Assembly: GCA_036389395.1 (NCBI GenBank)
Contig: DASVPY010000031.1
Span: 173,755 to 237,754, forward strand
Length of the DNA: 64,000 nt
Source: QHXQ01 sp036389395
GTDB taxonomy: Bacteria; Acidobacteriota; Blastocatellia; Pyrinomonadales; Pyrinomonadaceae
Direction of reading: 5' to 3'
In this document: positions 25,779-33,928 of the stretch, piece by piece
Layout: each line of letters opens with the position of its first letter
Numbering within the stretch: position 1 is the first letter of the stretch
Made by a program: the position numbers and the translations under genes
Notes under the pieces: model-generated
What the model was told of the DNA's origin: nothing
What the model saw: only the letters and a program-made list of their open reading frames with translations
Database searches by the model: none

Positions 25779-28700
25779 GTGACGACTTTGAGCACGCAAG
25801 CGAACCAGCCCGATCTCTCCGCCGTCATCGCCGAGAACTTCGGCGCGAACGCGACCTACGTCGAGTCCCTGCTGCAACGCTTCCGCAGCGACCCGGCGCT
25901 CGTGGACGAGTCCTGGCGCACCTACTTCACCGAACTGCTCGGCGAGTCCGCGCCGCCGACGAACGGCGAAGCCGCCGCGCCCGCACCCGCACAAGCCGCG
26001 CCCGCGCCGCGCGCCGCCGCGCCGGCCCCGCAGGCCGCGGCGGCCGCGCCCGCGCCCGTCGCGCAGGCGCAAGCGCCGGCCGCGCCCGCGCCGCAAGCGC
26101 CGGCCCCCGCGGCGGGCGAGCGCGCGCCGATCCGCGGCGCGGCGCTCAAGATCGTCGAGAACATGGAGACGAGTCTCGGCGTGCCGACCGCCACGTCGAA
26201 CCGGCAAGTGCCCGTCAAGGTGCTCGAAGAGAACCGTCTGCTCATCAACCGCCACTTGCAGGAGCGCGGGGCCGGCAAAGTCTCCTTCACGCACCTGATC
26301 GCGTTCGCGCTCCTGCGCGCCTTCGACAAGTTTCCGCAGATGAACGACGGCTTCGCGCTCGCGGACGGCGCGCCCGTGCGCCTGCGCCGCGCCGACGTGA
26401 ACCTCGGCGTCGCCATAGACATACAGAAGAAGGACGGCACGCGCTCGCTGCTCGTGCCCAACGTCAAGCGCGCCAACGCGCTCGGCTTCGCCGAGTTCCT
26501 GCGCGCCTACGACGACGTGATCAAGCGCGCCCGCGACAACAAGCTCGGCGTGCCCGACTTCCAGGAGACGACCGTCTCTTTAACCAACCCCGGCACCATC
26601 GGCACGGTCGCCTCCACGCCGCGCCTGATGGCGGGCCAAGCCGTCATCATCGCCACGGGCGCGATTGAATACCCGGCCGAGTACCACGCGATGACCCCCG
26701 AAGCTCTGTCGCAGCTCGGCATCAGCAAGACGATGACGATCAGCTCGACCTACGATCACCGAATCATCCAAGGCGCGGAGTCGGGCGCGTTCCTCGCGCA
26801 CGTTCACGCACTGCTGTTGGGCGAGCACGAGTTTTACGTCCGCATCTTCCGCGACCTCGGCATCCCGCACCAGCCGATGCGCTGGGCGCGCGACTACAAC
26901 CCGGCCCTGTTCGGCGGCGACAGCCAGCGCGAGCACATCTCCAAAGAGGCGCGCGTGCTCGAACTCATCAACGCCTACCGCGTCCGCGGGCACTTGATCG
27001 CCGACATCGATCCGCTCAACGCGCTGCCCGTGCAGTACCACCCGGAGTTGGACATAGAGACCTACGGGCTGACGATCTGGGATTTGGATCGCGAGTTCAT
27101 CACGGGCGGCCTGGGCGGCAAGGAGAGCGCTTCCTTACGCGAGATTCTCGACATCCTGCGCCGCGCCTACTGCGGCAAGGTCGGCATCGAGTACCGCCAC
27201 ATCCAGAGCAAGGAGCAGAAGCTCTGGATACGCGACCGCATCCGCGTGGAGTTCGTCTACCCGGAGCCGATTGACGCGGCGACGAAGAAGCAACTGCTGG
27301 CGAAGCTCATCGAGGCCGAACAGTTCGAGCGCTTCCTGCACACGAAGTACCTCGGGCAGAAACGCTTCTCGCTCGAAGGCTGCGAGACGATCATCCCGCT
27401 CTTGGATCAACTGGTCGAGCGCGCCGCCGCGCGCGGCGTCGAAGACATCACGCTCGGCATGGCGCACCGCGGGCGGCTGAACGTGCTGGCGAACGTCGTC
27501 GGCGACTTCGCCGAGCGCATCTTCACGGCCTTTGAAGGCTCGGTGCATCCGAACTTCCCGGCGGACGAGGGCGACGTGAAGTACCACCAGGGCGCGCGCG
27601 GCGAGCGCACGGCCGCGTCGGGGCACAAAATCCGCGTCGACCTGTCGCCCAACCCGAGCCACCTTGAGTTCGTCGATCCGGTCGTCGAGGGGCTGGTGCG
27701 CGCCAAGCAGGACGCGTGGGAGCGCGACGAGGGCGTGCCGCGCGAGCAGGTGATTGATCGCGCGCTGCCGGTGCTCTTGCACGGCGACGCGGCGTTCGCC
27801 GGGCAGGGCGTCGTGATGGAGACGTTGAACCTGGCCGACTTGAAAGGCTACCGCACCGGCGGCACGATCCACATCATCATCAACAACCAGATCGGCTTCA
27901 CGACCTCGCCCGACAAGGGGCGCTCCACGATCTACTCGACCGACGTGGCGCGCATGACGCAACTGCCCATCTTCCACATCAACGGCGACGATCCGGAAGC
28001 CGCCTTCCGCGTCCTGCGCATCGCGCTCGACTTCCGGCAGGAGTACAACAAGGACGTGGTGCTGGACGTGGTCGGCTTCCGCCGCCTCGGGCACAACGAG
28101 GGCGACGAGCCGAGCTACACGCAGCCGTTGATGTACGCGCGCGTGAAGGCGCACCCCGGCGTGCGCGCCAAGTACGCCGAGCGGCTCGTGCGCGAGGGCG
28201 TGCTCGACGCCGCCGAGGTCGAAGAGATGATCAAGGCGCAGGTCGCGGAGTACGAAGCGATCCTGCAACGCGCCAAGGAACTCGTCGCCGGGCGGCCGCG
28301 CAAAGAGGAAGTGCCGCCGCCCACGGTCGAAGAGGACGGCTCACAAGTTATTGAGACGGGCGTCGCAGACGAAGTGGTGCGCCGCGTCACGCAGCAGATC
28401 GCCATCGTGCCCGAAGGCTTCAACGTCAACCCGAAGATGGTCAGCCAGCTCGCGCGCCGCGCGAAGATGGGCGAGGGGCAAGCGCCGCTCGACTGGGCCT
28501 TCGGCGAGCTGTGTGCGTTCGGCTCGCTCGCGCTCGAAGGCGTGCCCGTGCGCCTGTCGGGGCAGGATTCGGGGCGCGGCACGTTCAGCCAGCGCCACGC
28601 CATCATGTACGACACGCAGACGGGCAGCCCTTGGGCCCCGCTCGAAGAGTTGGCGCAGAGCAAGTCGGGCCGGCCGCTCGTGCAGGTCTTCGACAGTTCG

Positions 28701-29582
28701 CTCTCGGAGCAGGGCGTGCTCGGCTTCGAGTACGGCTACTCGGTCGCGGCGCGGCGCGCGCTCGTCATGTGGGAGGCGCAGTTCGGCGACTTCTCGAACG
28801 GCGCGCAGGTCGTCATAGACCAGTTCATCGCGCCGGGCGTGGACAAGTGGCAGCAGCCCTCGCGCCTCGTCATGCTCCTGCCGCACGGCTACGAGGGGCA
28901 GGGGCCGGAGCATTCGAGCGCGCGCCTCGAACGCTACCTGCAACTCTGCGCCGAGAACAACATGCAGGTCTGCTACCCGACGACCCCGGCGCAATACTTC
29001 CACCTGCTGCGCCGCCAGGTGAAACAGGAGACCGCGCGCCCGCTCGTCGTCATGACGCCCAAGAGCCTCCTGCGCCTGCCCGCCGCCACCTCGACCGCCG
29101 ACGAGTTGACGCGCGGCGGCTTCCAACCAGTCGTTGACGACACGGAGATCGGAGACACCGCGGCCGTCGCCCGCATCGTCCTGTGCAGCGGCAAGGTCTA
29201 CTACGACCTGAACGCGGCGCGCCTGAAGACCGACGACCGTCGCGTCGCCCTCCTCCGCCTCGAACAACTCTACCCGTTCCCCGAAGCCGCCCTGCGCGCC
29301 GCCTGCGCCCGCTACCCCAACGCCACCCAACTCGTCTGGGCGCAGGAAGAACCCAAGAACATGGGCGGCTGGACGTTCGCCGAGCCGCGCCTCACAGGCC
29401 TGCTCCCCGCCTGCCAGCGCCCCTACTACGTCGGCCGCGCCGCCTCCGCCAGCCCCGCCACCGGCTCCTACACCATCCACGAACTCGAACAACGCGACCT
29501 CGTCAACCAAGCGTTAACGACCGACGCCCCCATCATCTCCAACGCCAGCACCGACAAGTACGCCGGACAAGCAGACGCGTGA
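25779..29582 (+). CDS. kgd: Multifunctional 2-oxoglutarate decarboxylase/dehydrogenase E1 with E2 acyltransferase domain
   Basis: A 1267-residue TCA-cycle enzyme of the mycobacterial Kgd/SucA type. Residues 1-45 are an OGDH N-terminal segment (NQPDLSAVIAENFGANATYV), about 60-115 an Ala/Pro linker, and about 120-350 a catalytic acyltransferase domain with the active-site motif TYDHRIIQGAESG. From about 375 on comes the ThDP-dependent E1, with the HRGRLNVLANV, NPSHLEFVDPVVEG and HGDAAFAGQGVV signatures. There is no lipoyl domain of its own, as in Kgd. It decarboxylates 2-oxoglutarate and feeds succinyl-CoA or succinic semialdehyde, partnering with a separate E2 and E3. The start may be GTG 25779 or TTG 25788, which has GAGGTGA five bases ahead. 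Confidence 0.95.
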   Translation: MTTLSTQANQPDLSAVIAENFGANATYVESLLQRFRSDPALVDESWRTYFTELLGESAPPTNGEAAAPAPAQAAPAPRAAAPAPQAAAAAPAPVAQAQAPAAPAPQAPAPAAGERAPIRGAALKIVENMETSLGVPTATSNRQVPVKVLEENRLLINRHLQERGAGKVSFTHLIAFALLRAFDKFPQMNDGFALADGAPVRLRRADVNLGVAIDIQKKDGTRSLLVPNVKRANALGFAEFLRAYDDVIKRARDNKLGVPDFQETTVSLTNPGTIGTVASTPRLMAGQAVIIATGAIEYPAEYHAMTPEALSQLGISKTMTISSTYDHRIIQGAESGAFLAHVHALLLGEHEFYVRIFRDLGIPHQPMRWARDYNPALFGGDSQREHISKEARVLELINAYRVRGHLIADIDPLNALPVQYHPELDIETYGLTIWDLDREFITGGLGGKESASLREILDILRRAYCGKVGIEYRHIQSKEQKLWIRDRIRVEFVYPEPIDAATKKQLLAKLIEAEQFERFLHTKYLGQKRFSLEGCETIIPLLDQLVERAAARGVEDITLGMAHRGRLNVLANVVGDFAERIFTAFEGSVHPNFPADEGDVKYHQGARGERTAASGHKIRVDLSPNPSHLEFVDPVVEGLVRAKQDAWERDEGVPREQVIDRALPVLLHGDAAFAGQGVVMETLNLADLKGYRTGGTIHIIINNQIGFTTSPDKGRSTIYSTDVARMTQLPIFHINGDDPEAAFRVLRIALDFRQEYNKDVVLDVVGFRRLGHNEGDEPSYTQPLMYARVKAHPGVRAKYAERLVREGVLDAAEVEEMIKAQVAEYEAILQRAKELVAGRPRKEEVPPPTVEEDGSQVIETGVADEVVRRVTQQIAIVPEGFNVNPKMVSQLARRAKMGEGQAPLDWAFGELCAFGSLALEGVPVRLSGQDSGRGTFSQRHAIMYDTQTGSPWAPLEELAQSKSGRPLVQVFDSSLSEQGVLGFEYGYSVAARRALVMWEAQFGDFSNGAQVVIDQFIAPGVDKWQQPSRLVMLLPHGYEGQGPEHSSARLERYLQLCAENNMQVCYPTTPAQYFHLLRRQVKQETARPLVVMTPKSLLRLPAATSTADELTRGGFQPVVDDTEIGDTAAVARIVLCSGKVYYDLNAARLKTDDRRVALLRLEQLYPFPEAALRAACARYPNATQLVWAQEEPKNMGGWTFAEPRLTGLLPACQRPYYVGRAASASPATGSYTIHELEQRDLVNQALTTDAPIISNASTDKYAGQADA

Positions 29583-29658
29583 AGGCAAGTGGCAAAAGTT
29601 AGAGACAAAAAAGCCGGGCGCACAAGCTCAAATGCTGCGCGCCCGGTTCTCTCTTCCA
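29582..29658. repeat. CCGGGCGCG hairpin with word arms after kgd
   Basis: The core CCGGGCGC (29614-29621) pairs with GCGCCCGG (29639-29646); outer parts carry GGCAAGTGGCAAAAG words on the left and CCACCTTTGCCC on the right. It begins at the kgd stop and could terminate it. A related hairpin stands at 31361-31410, on the other side of the low-GC island. Confidence 0.75.
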
Positions 29659-29865
29659 CCTTTGCCCTATGTCTCCGCTATTCGGTCATAGTTCGGGCAG
29701 AGGCAAACCAGATGAATAGCATCGGTCTAACTTGACTCTGGTCGGATTAGACTGAAACCCCTCGGCAAAATATGCGACTGAGCGATATTATACCGACACC
29801 TTCAGCCTACTATGCATTAGGCGTCCTTTGTGAACCGAACGCTAAAATTTATGTAGAATGCGAAT

Positions 29866-30969
29866 ATGAGCGAAAGAAACTATTGGCTTGACCTCTTCAC
29901 CGGAACCACATGGCAAGAATTTCTTGATGCTGGTGGCAAAGTTACTGGCTTTCGTGAGAAGCGTTGGAAAACTGTCCAACAAGTCAAAGTCGGAGATTAC
30001 CTGCTCTGCTATCTCACCGGAGTTTCGCGCTTCATCAGCGTCCTTGAGGTGGTGAAGCCTGCTTACAAGGAATCTACGCCAATCTGGAAGGACGAAGAAT
30101 TCCCTTGTAGATTAAAGGTTCGGGTTGTTATTGCTCTCACTCCTGAAACTGCCGTCCCTGTTCGTGAATTGAGTGATAGGCTCAGTTTCCTAAAAGATAT
30201 GGATAGTTCTGCCTCTTGGACTGGTCACTTCCGCGGCTCACCGGCGAAATGGAAGGTGCCTGACGGCGAGGCTGTGTTAGCAGCCTTGACTGAAGCTGAG
30301 AGAAAACCTGTTCATCGTCCTGTTGATCCTGCGAAACTTGCGCGTCGTCCGAAGGCTCTAAAGGCCAAAATCGGCTCTGTCACGGTTCCTGAAACTGATG
30401 AGGCATCAGAAGAAACGCTGAGTACACCGAAAGAGGCCTCAGCCCACACTGAGATTCAATGGCTTCTATTGAAGCTTGGTAACGATATGGGGCTTGATGT
30501 GTGGGTGGCCCGGAATGATCGTAATCGTGAGTTCAACGGTAATCGGTTTTCCGAATTATCGAGGCTGAAAACAGAATTGCCGCTCCAGTTTGACGAGGCT
30601 ACGAATAGAACTATCGAGCTTATTGATGTTTTATGGCTGAAAGGAAACTCCATTGCGGCGGCTTTTGAGATTGAAAGCACCACATCAATCTACTCCGGCC
30701 TGCTCCGCATGTCCGACCTGATTTCCATGCAGCCGAATTTGAAAATCCCGCTCTATCTGGTTGCGCCTGACGAGCGTAGAGAAAAAGTTTTCACAGAAGT
30801 TAATCGCCCGACATTTTCTCGCTTGTCCCCTTCAATGTCTGAAATGTGCCGGTACATTTCTTTCACCTCTTTACGCGAGCAAATGAATCAGATAGCGTCT
30901 GTCGTAAGATATCTGAGACCTGAATTTCTCGAAGAGTTTTCTGAATCATGTGAGATCGAAGAATTATGA
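29866..30969 (+). CDS. EVE-like domain plus PD-(D/E)xK-like nuclease protein
   Basis: A 367-residue protein that looks like a stand-alone modified-DNA restriction factor. Residues 1-130 read as an EVE/PUA-like base-flipping domain: YWLDLFTGTTWQEFLDAGG, GFREKRWKTVQQVKVGDYLL, then SRFISVLEVV. After a charged linker, residues 190-300 look nuclease-like: HTEIQWLLLKLG (Glu196), IDVLWLKGNSIAAAFEIEST (Asp254, Glu268, Glu270) and a following helix with Tyr277 and Arg281. By family knowledge EVE-type domains read modified cytosine and restriction-like folds cut DNA. The gene is clearly AT-richer than its surroundings and stands in an island between two copies of one hairpin type, suggesting transfer. 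No methylase is adjacent. Confidence 0.7.
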   Translation: MSERNYWLDLFTGTTWQEFLDAGGKVTGFREKRWKTVQQVKVGDYLLCYLTGVSRFISVLEVVKPAYKESTPIWKDEEFPCRLKVRVVIALTPETAVPVRELSDRLSFLKDMDSSASWTGHFRGSPAKWKVPDGEAVLAALTEAERKPVHRPVDPAKLARRPKALKAKIGSVTVPETDEASEETLSTPKEASAHTEIQWLLLKLGNDMGLDVWVARNDRNREFNGNRFSELSRLKTELPLQFDEATNRTIELIDVLWLKGNSIAAAFEIESTTSIYSGLLRMSDLISMQPNLKIPLYLVAPDERREKVFTEVNRPTFSRLSPSMSEMCRYISFTSLREQMNQIASVVRYLRPEFLEEFSESCEIEEL

Positions 30970-31084
30970 GAGAAGCTGTTCAATGCTAAGCGGCCGACTA
31001 ATATGCGTTAGACGCTTCGTGGTCGCTGCGGCTGAAGCTTGATGTAAGGATGCGCTCAGACGATATTTCGTGCGGAGGCTGGCT

Positions 31085-31240
31085 ATGAAGAACAAGTATC
31101 AGGTTGTGCCACAGAGCGGAGGCGCAAAGAAACCTCCGAAGGCGGAACTCTCTGATGCGGAATTTCGCAAGCGGTTGAAGAATATCGCCGAGTGGAGGAA
31201 GAAGCGCCTTGCCGAGCTTCGCTCCAAGAATCCGCGTTGA
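31085..31240 (+). CDS. Small basic helical protein (51 residues)
   Basis: Reads MKNKYQVVPQSGGAKKPPKA then a charged helix (ELSDAEFRKRLKNIAEWRKK) ending RSKNPR. It overlaps the start of the next small gene by about 30 bp in another frame. The charge pattern resembles the small helical members of toxin-antitoxin or restriction-linked pairs, but I do not recognise a family. It lies 115 bp after the EVE-nuclease gene within the same AT-rich island. Confidence 0.5.
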   Translation: MKNKYQVVPQSGGAKKPPKAELSDAEFRKRLKNIAEWRKKRLAELRSKNPR

Positions 31241-31355
31241 AGTCCACGTCCCCGTCCGCCATGAGCCTGCCTATCAGGACATTCTGTCCTGGCTCATTAG
31301 AGAATTCACTCAACTGCGTGGCGGCTGTACGGTTATTGAGAATAGATGCTGCTAG
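31209..31355 (+). pseudogene. Truncated partner gene ending at a hairpin element
   Basis: A 48-codon frame (TTG start, overlapping the upstream 51-residue gene) reads RVEVHVPVRHEPAYQDILSW followed by LIREFTQLRGGCTVIENRCC and a stop. The REFTQLRGGCTVIE stretch looks like the middle of a longer conserved small-protein family, in which further residues would follow GGCTV. The stop is six bases before the hairpin at 31361-31410, so the C-terminal half appears to have been cut off there. The start may instead be a downstream codon. Confidence 0.4.
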
Positions 31356-31360
31356 GCATT

Positions 31361-31410
31361 AGAGAGACAGCAGCCGGGCGCGCCGCGTTGCCGCTTGCGC
31401 GCCCGGTTCG
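31361..31410. repeat. CCGGGCGCG hairpin closing the AT-rich island
   Basis: CCGGGCGCGC (31374-31383) pairs with GCGCGCCCGG (31397-31406), preceded by AGAGAGACAGCAG and followed by TTCG. The same core with the same GTT end occurs at 12729-12766, 29611-29648 and 32588-32620. Confidence 0.75.
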
Positions 31411-31465
31411 TTCGGGCATCAGCCCGCCGGAGCGATGCCGTTGGTTAGGCAGGCAGGAGACTTTT

Positions 31466-32476
31466 ATGTGGCGAATGAAGGTTGTTGCGCTACCTGTTCT
31501 AGTGATGCTCCTGTGCGCCAGTGGCGGCGCGCAGACTAAGGTGCTTGACGTGGGCGGCGTGCTCCTGGCTGTGTCGGACGCGCGGACGGCGCAGGTGTTT
31601 CACGTCGTAGACCAGGTGTCGGAGTGGGACAGCGGCGTCCATCACGGGTACGTGCGTTGGGCCGGCAGGACGTTGAAGTTAAGCGAGGAAGACCGGAGGC
31701 TGCTTCAGGAGCACGCTAGGCTGCGGCGTGCGCGCGGGTGGGGCAACGGGTTCGAGCAGGCATTTTACGTTGACGATGCAATCGAAGTCGCGGCCCGGCG
31801 CGCGGTCGAGAACAAGCTCCTCTCGGCTGACGAGGCGGCGGCGGAGCAGATGATCCTGTCGCACTTCGCCCCGCTCCTGTCAGGACTGCTCGACCGAAGC
31901 GCCCCGCAGATAGTTGCCTTCCGGGCGCGCATGGACGCGGAGGCGAAAAGGATTGCGCCCGTCGTCAAAAAACTGGTGCGCTTTTCCGAAACCCGTGGCG
32001 CTATCAAGTTGCCGCTCTTCCTCGTGCCGAACCCCGAAGAGGGCAGCGGCGGCGGCGGGGCCAACGGCGGGCGGATCGTCGTTGAAATTCAAGCAGACCC
32101 CGATCCCCTGCCCATACTTTTCCACGAAGCCCTGCACGCGCTCCTCTGGCAGCACAAAGAGGCCATCAGGCTCGCCGCGGCATCAGTCGGCCTCGGTTGG
32201 AGCGATTTGAACGAGGGCATCGCGCACGCGTTTGTTCCGGGGCTGACGGACGACCTACGAGAGACGGACACGCTGGCGGAGAAGCTGGCCTTGAATTTCC
32301 AGCGCGGCGCGTCGGAGCGGGACGCCTACGCGCAATCGAAGAAGTACATGGTCGCCCTCATCCTACGCCCTCTCTTGCGCGCCGCGCTCAATCACGGCGA
32401 AACCTTCAGCCGCTTCCTGCCGAAAGCCGTCGGCAAGCTGCGCCCCTTCCGCTGGCGCACACCCGCGGCGGGCTAA
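31466..32476 (+). CDS. Exported HEXXH protein, putative zinc metallopeptidase
   Basis: A 336-residue protein with an N-terminal signal sequence (about 1-22, ending CASGGAQ). The zinc-binding motif HEALH covers residues 220-224, and a third ligand candidate, Glu250 in LNEGIAHAF, follows 26 residues later, the HEXXH...E layout of gluzincin-type peptidases. Earlier features include a GlyGly-rich loop (GSGGGGANGG). I cannot place it in a named family. The ATG has CAGGAGA upstream. It is transcribed away from the island and followed by a hairpin. Confidence 0.7.
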   Translation: MWRMKVVALPVLVMLLCASGGAQTKVLDVGGVLLAVSDARTAQVFHVVDQVSEWDSGVHHGYVRWAGRTLKLSEEDRRLLQEHARLRRARGWGNGFEQAFYVDDAIEVAARRAVENKLLSADEAAAEQMILSHFAPLLSGLLDRSAPQIVAFRARMDAEAKRIAPVVKKLVRFSETRGAIKLPLFLVPNPEEGSGGGGANGGRIVVEIQADPDPLPILFHEALHALLWQHKEAIRLAAASVGLGWSDLNEGIAHAFVPGLTDDLRETDTLAEKLALNFQRGASERDAYAQSKKYMVALILRPLLRAALNHGETFSRFLPKAVGKLRPFRWRTPAAG

Positions 32477-32577
32477 CAACCCGCGCGACCGGAGCGCGGC
32501 TCGAATGGCTTTCATCATCTTCTAGTGCGTCCGCGCCTGAACGTCATTCGCCGCGCCCGGCTAATTCGCGCGTTAGA

Positions 32578-32652
32578 GAGACGAAAGTCGGGCGCGCAAG
32601 TTGTAAGACTCCGCGCCGGTTTCGTGTCTTTCGCTTTTGCCTTTTGTCTTCT
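32578..32652. repeat. CGGGCGCGC hairpin with GGCGAAAG-type words
   Basis: A diverged copy of the CCGGGCGCG hairpin: CGGGCGCG (32589-32596) against CGCGCCGG (32612-32619), with AGAGAGACGAAAG on the left and TTTCGCTTTTGCCTTTTGTC words on the right. It overlaps the end of the downstream convergent gene. Confidence 0.6.
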
Positions 32653-33802
32653 ATTCGGGTTTCTTAGGCTCTTCGACGGGGAAGTCGTCGTCTTCGATGA
32701 TCCTGACCTCGGCGCCGAACTTCTGGTAGTTGCGGAAGCGGATGTCGTTGCGATCCTGGACGATCTGGGGGCGCGAGACGACCTTGCCGGCGCGGGCGTC
32801 GAAGTATTTCACGGGCACGAAGTTGGTGAAGACGATGTTGGCGGCCACGGGCAACAGGTATTGCCTGTCGGCGATTGTGACCCAGTCGTAGTCCACGCGC
32901 GACTCGGTCTGGCGGATGGGGAAGTCCGGCGCAACGTCGGTCGAGATGTATTCGAGCCGCAGCACGCGCGCCGTCTCGCGGTCGAGCCAGACGCGCCCGC
33001 GCAGGCCGACGTTGACGGCGCGCTCCTCGCCCGGCTCGGCCCAGACGAGCCGCGCGCGCGCGTGCTCCTTCTTCGTCTCGTACTCGTAGACGAGCGCGCG
33101 CCGCCCGCGCAAAGTGTCCGTGTCCACCAAATGGAACTGCGTCTGGCTCTCGGCGTCGAAGAGCATCGTCAGGCGCGAGACGAACTCGCCGGTCGAGGTC
33201 GCGCCGCCCGCCTCGTTGTAGTCGCCGCGCTCGCCCGCGCCCGCCACTTGCGCCGGCAGCCCGTTGACCGCCAGCAGCTTGTACTTCTCGCCCTCGCTCT
33301 CGCGGTAGGTGACGGCCACCGTCAGGCGATCCGTCTGATTCCAGTTCTGCGTCGTGCCCAGGGCGGAGGCGCGCGTGACGAGTTGCTTGACGACGAAGTC
33401 GGGCATGCTGCCGGCGGCGGCGAGCGTCGTCTGGCGCGCGCGTTCGAGCAGCGCGTCGGCTTCGGCCGCGGGCGGCAGCGCGGCCGCAATCGGGTTCGCG
33501 CGGCGGCGGTCGGCCTCTTCGAGCGTGCGGCGCAGGAGCGCGTCGTTGCCGCTCTTGGTCGCCACCACCGAGCGCAGCCCCGTAGTCAACTCGAACCCGA
33601 TGCCGCGCCGCCTGATCTCCGCCACGATCTCGTCGCGCCGCTCCGGGTGCTGCGGCAACTCGTAGACCAGCCGCACCAACTCCTGACTCGTCAGCGGCGC
33701 GCTACTCGGTTGCGCCCCCGCGCCCGGCTGCTGCGCCCGCGCCGCCGCCACGCACAACGCGCACAGCGCCGCGCAGATCAGAATCAGCAACACTCTCTTC
33801 AT
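32651..33802 (-). CDS. Exported protein of unknown function
   Basis: A 383-residue protein with a signal peptide ending CVAAARAQ (about residue 24). After a Gln/Pro/Ala linker it has a helical first third and a beta-rich remainder with strands such as ALVYEYETKKEHARARLVW, GRVWLDRETARVLRLEYIS and DYDWVTIADRQYLLPVAANI. This sequence style is widespread among Acidobacteria, where such proteins are annotated only as hypothetical. It has a short acidic C-terminus (EDDDFPVEEPKKPE). It reads towards the hairpin at 32578-32652. Confidence 0.7.
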   Translation of the reverse strand: MKRVLLILICAALCALCVAAARAQQPGAGAQPSSAPLTSQELVRLVYELPQHPERRDEIVAEIRRRGIGFELTTGLRSVVATKSGNDALLRRTLEEADRRRANPIAAALPPAAEADALLERARQTTLAAAGSMPDFVVKQLVTRASALGTTQNWNQTDRLTVAVTYRESEGEKYKLLAVNGLPAQVAGAGERGDYNEAGGATSTGEFVSRLTMLFDAESQTQFHLVDTDTLRGRRALVYEYETKKEHARARLVWAEPGEERAVNVGLRGRVWLDRETARVLRLEYISTDVAPDFPIRQTESRVDYDWVTIADRQYLLPVAANIVFTNFVPVKYFDARAGKVVSRPQIVQDRNDIRFRNYQKFGAEVRIIEDDDFPVEEPKKPE

Positions 33803-33807
33803 AAAAA

Positions 33808-33925
33808 CTGTCCGTGGTCAGTTGTCCGTTGTCCGTTGTTTCTGTCGTGCCAGTTGCTCGTTCCATCTGTAGCTTGTTGCTCACAGCAGAAGAACAACGG
33901 ACAACTAACCACGGACAACGGACAG
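33808..33925. repeat. GTCCGTTGTCC word-type inverted repeat
   Basis: The left arm (33808-33840) has GTCCGTGGTCAGTTGTCCGT and more words; the right arm (33893-33925) has ACAACGGACAACTAACCACG and more. The words are the same in both arms but in a different order, so pairing is imperfect although each word has its complement. Confidence 0.8.
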
Positions 33926-33928
33926 TCT

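Noticed and set aside
29720..31450. Possible integron attC-like sites (GTCTAAC near 29725, GTTAGAC near 31003, GTTAGGC near 31443)
   Set aside because: The 7-mers fit the core consensus, but no paired L/R boxes with proper spacing and extra-helical bases can be drawn, and no IntI is present.
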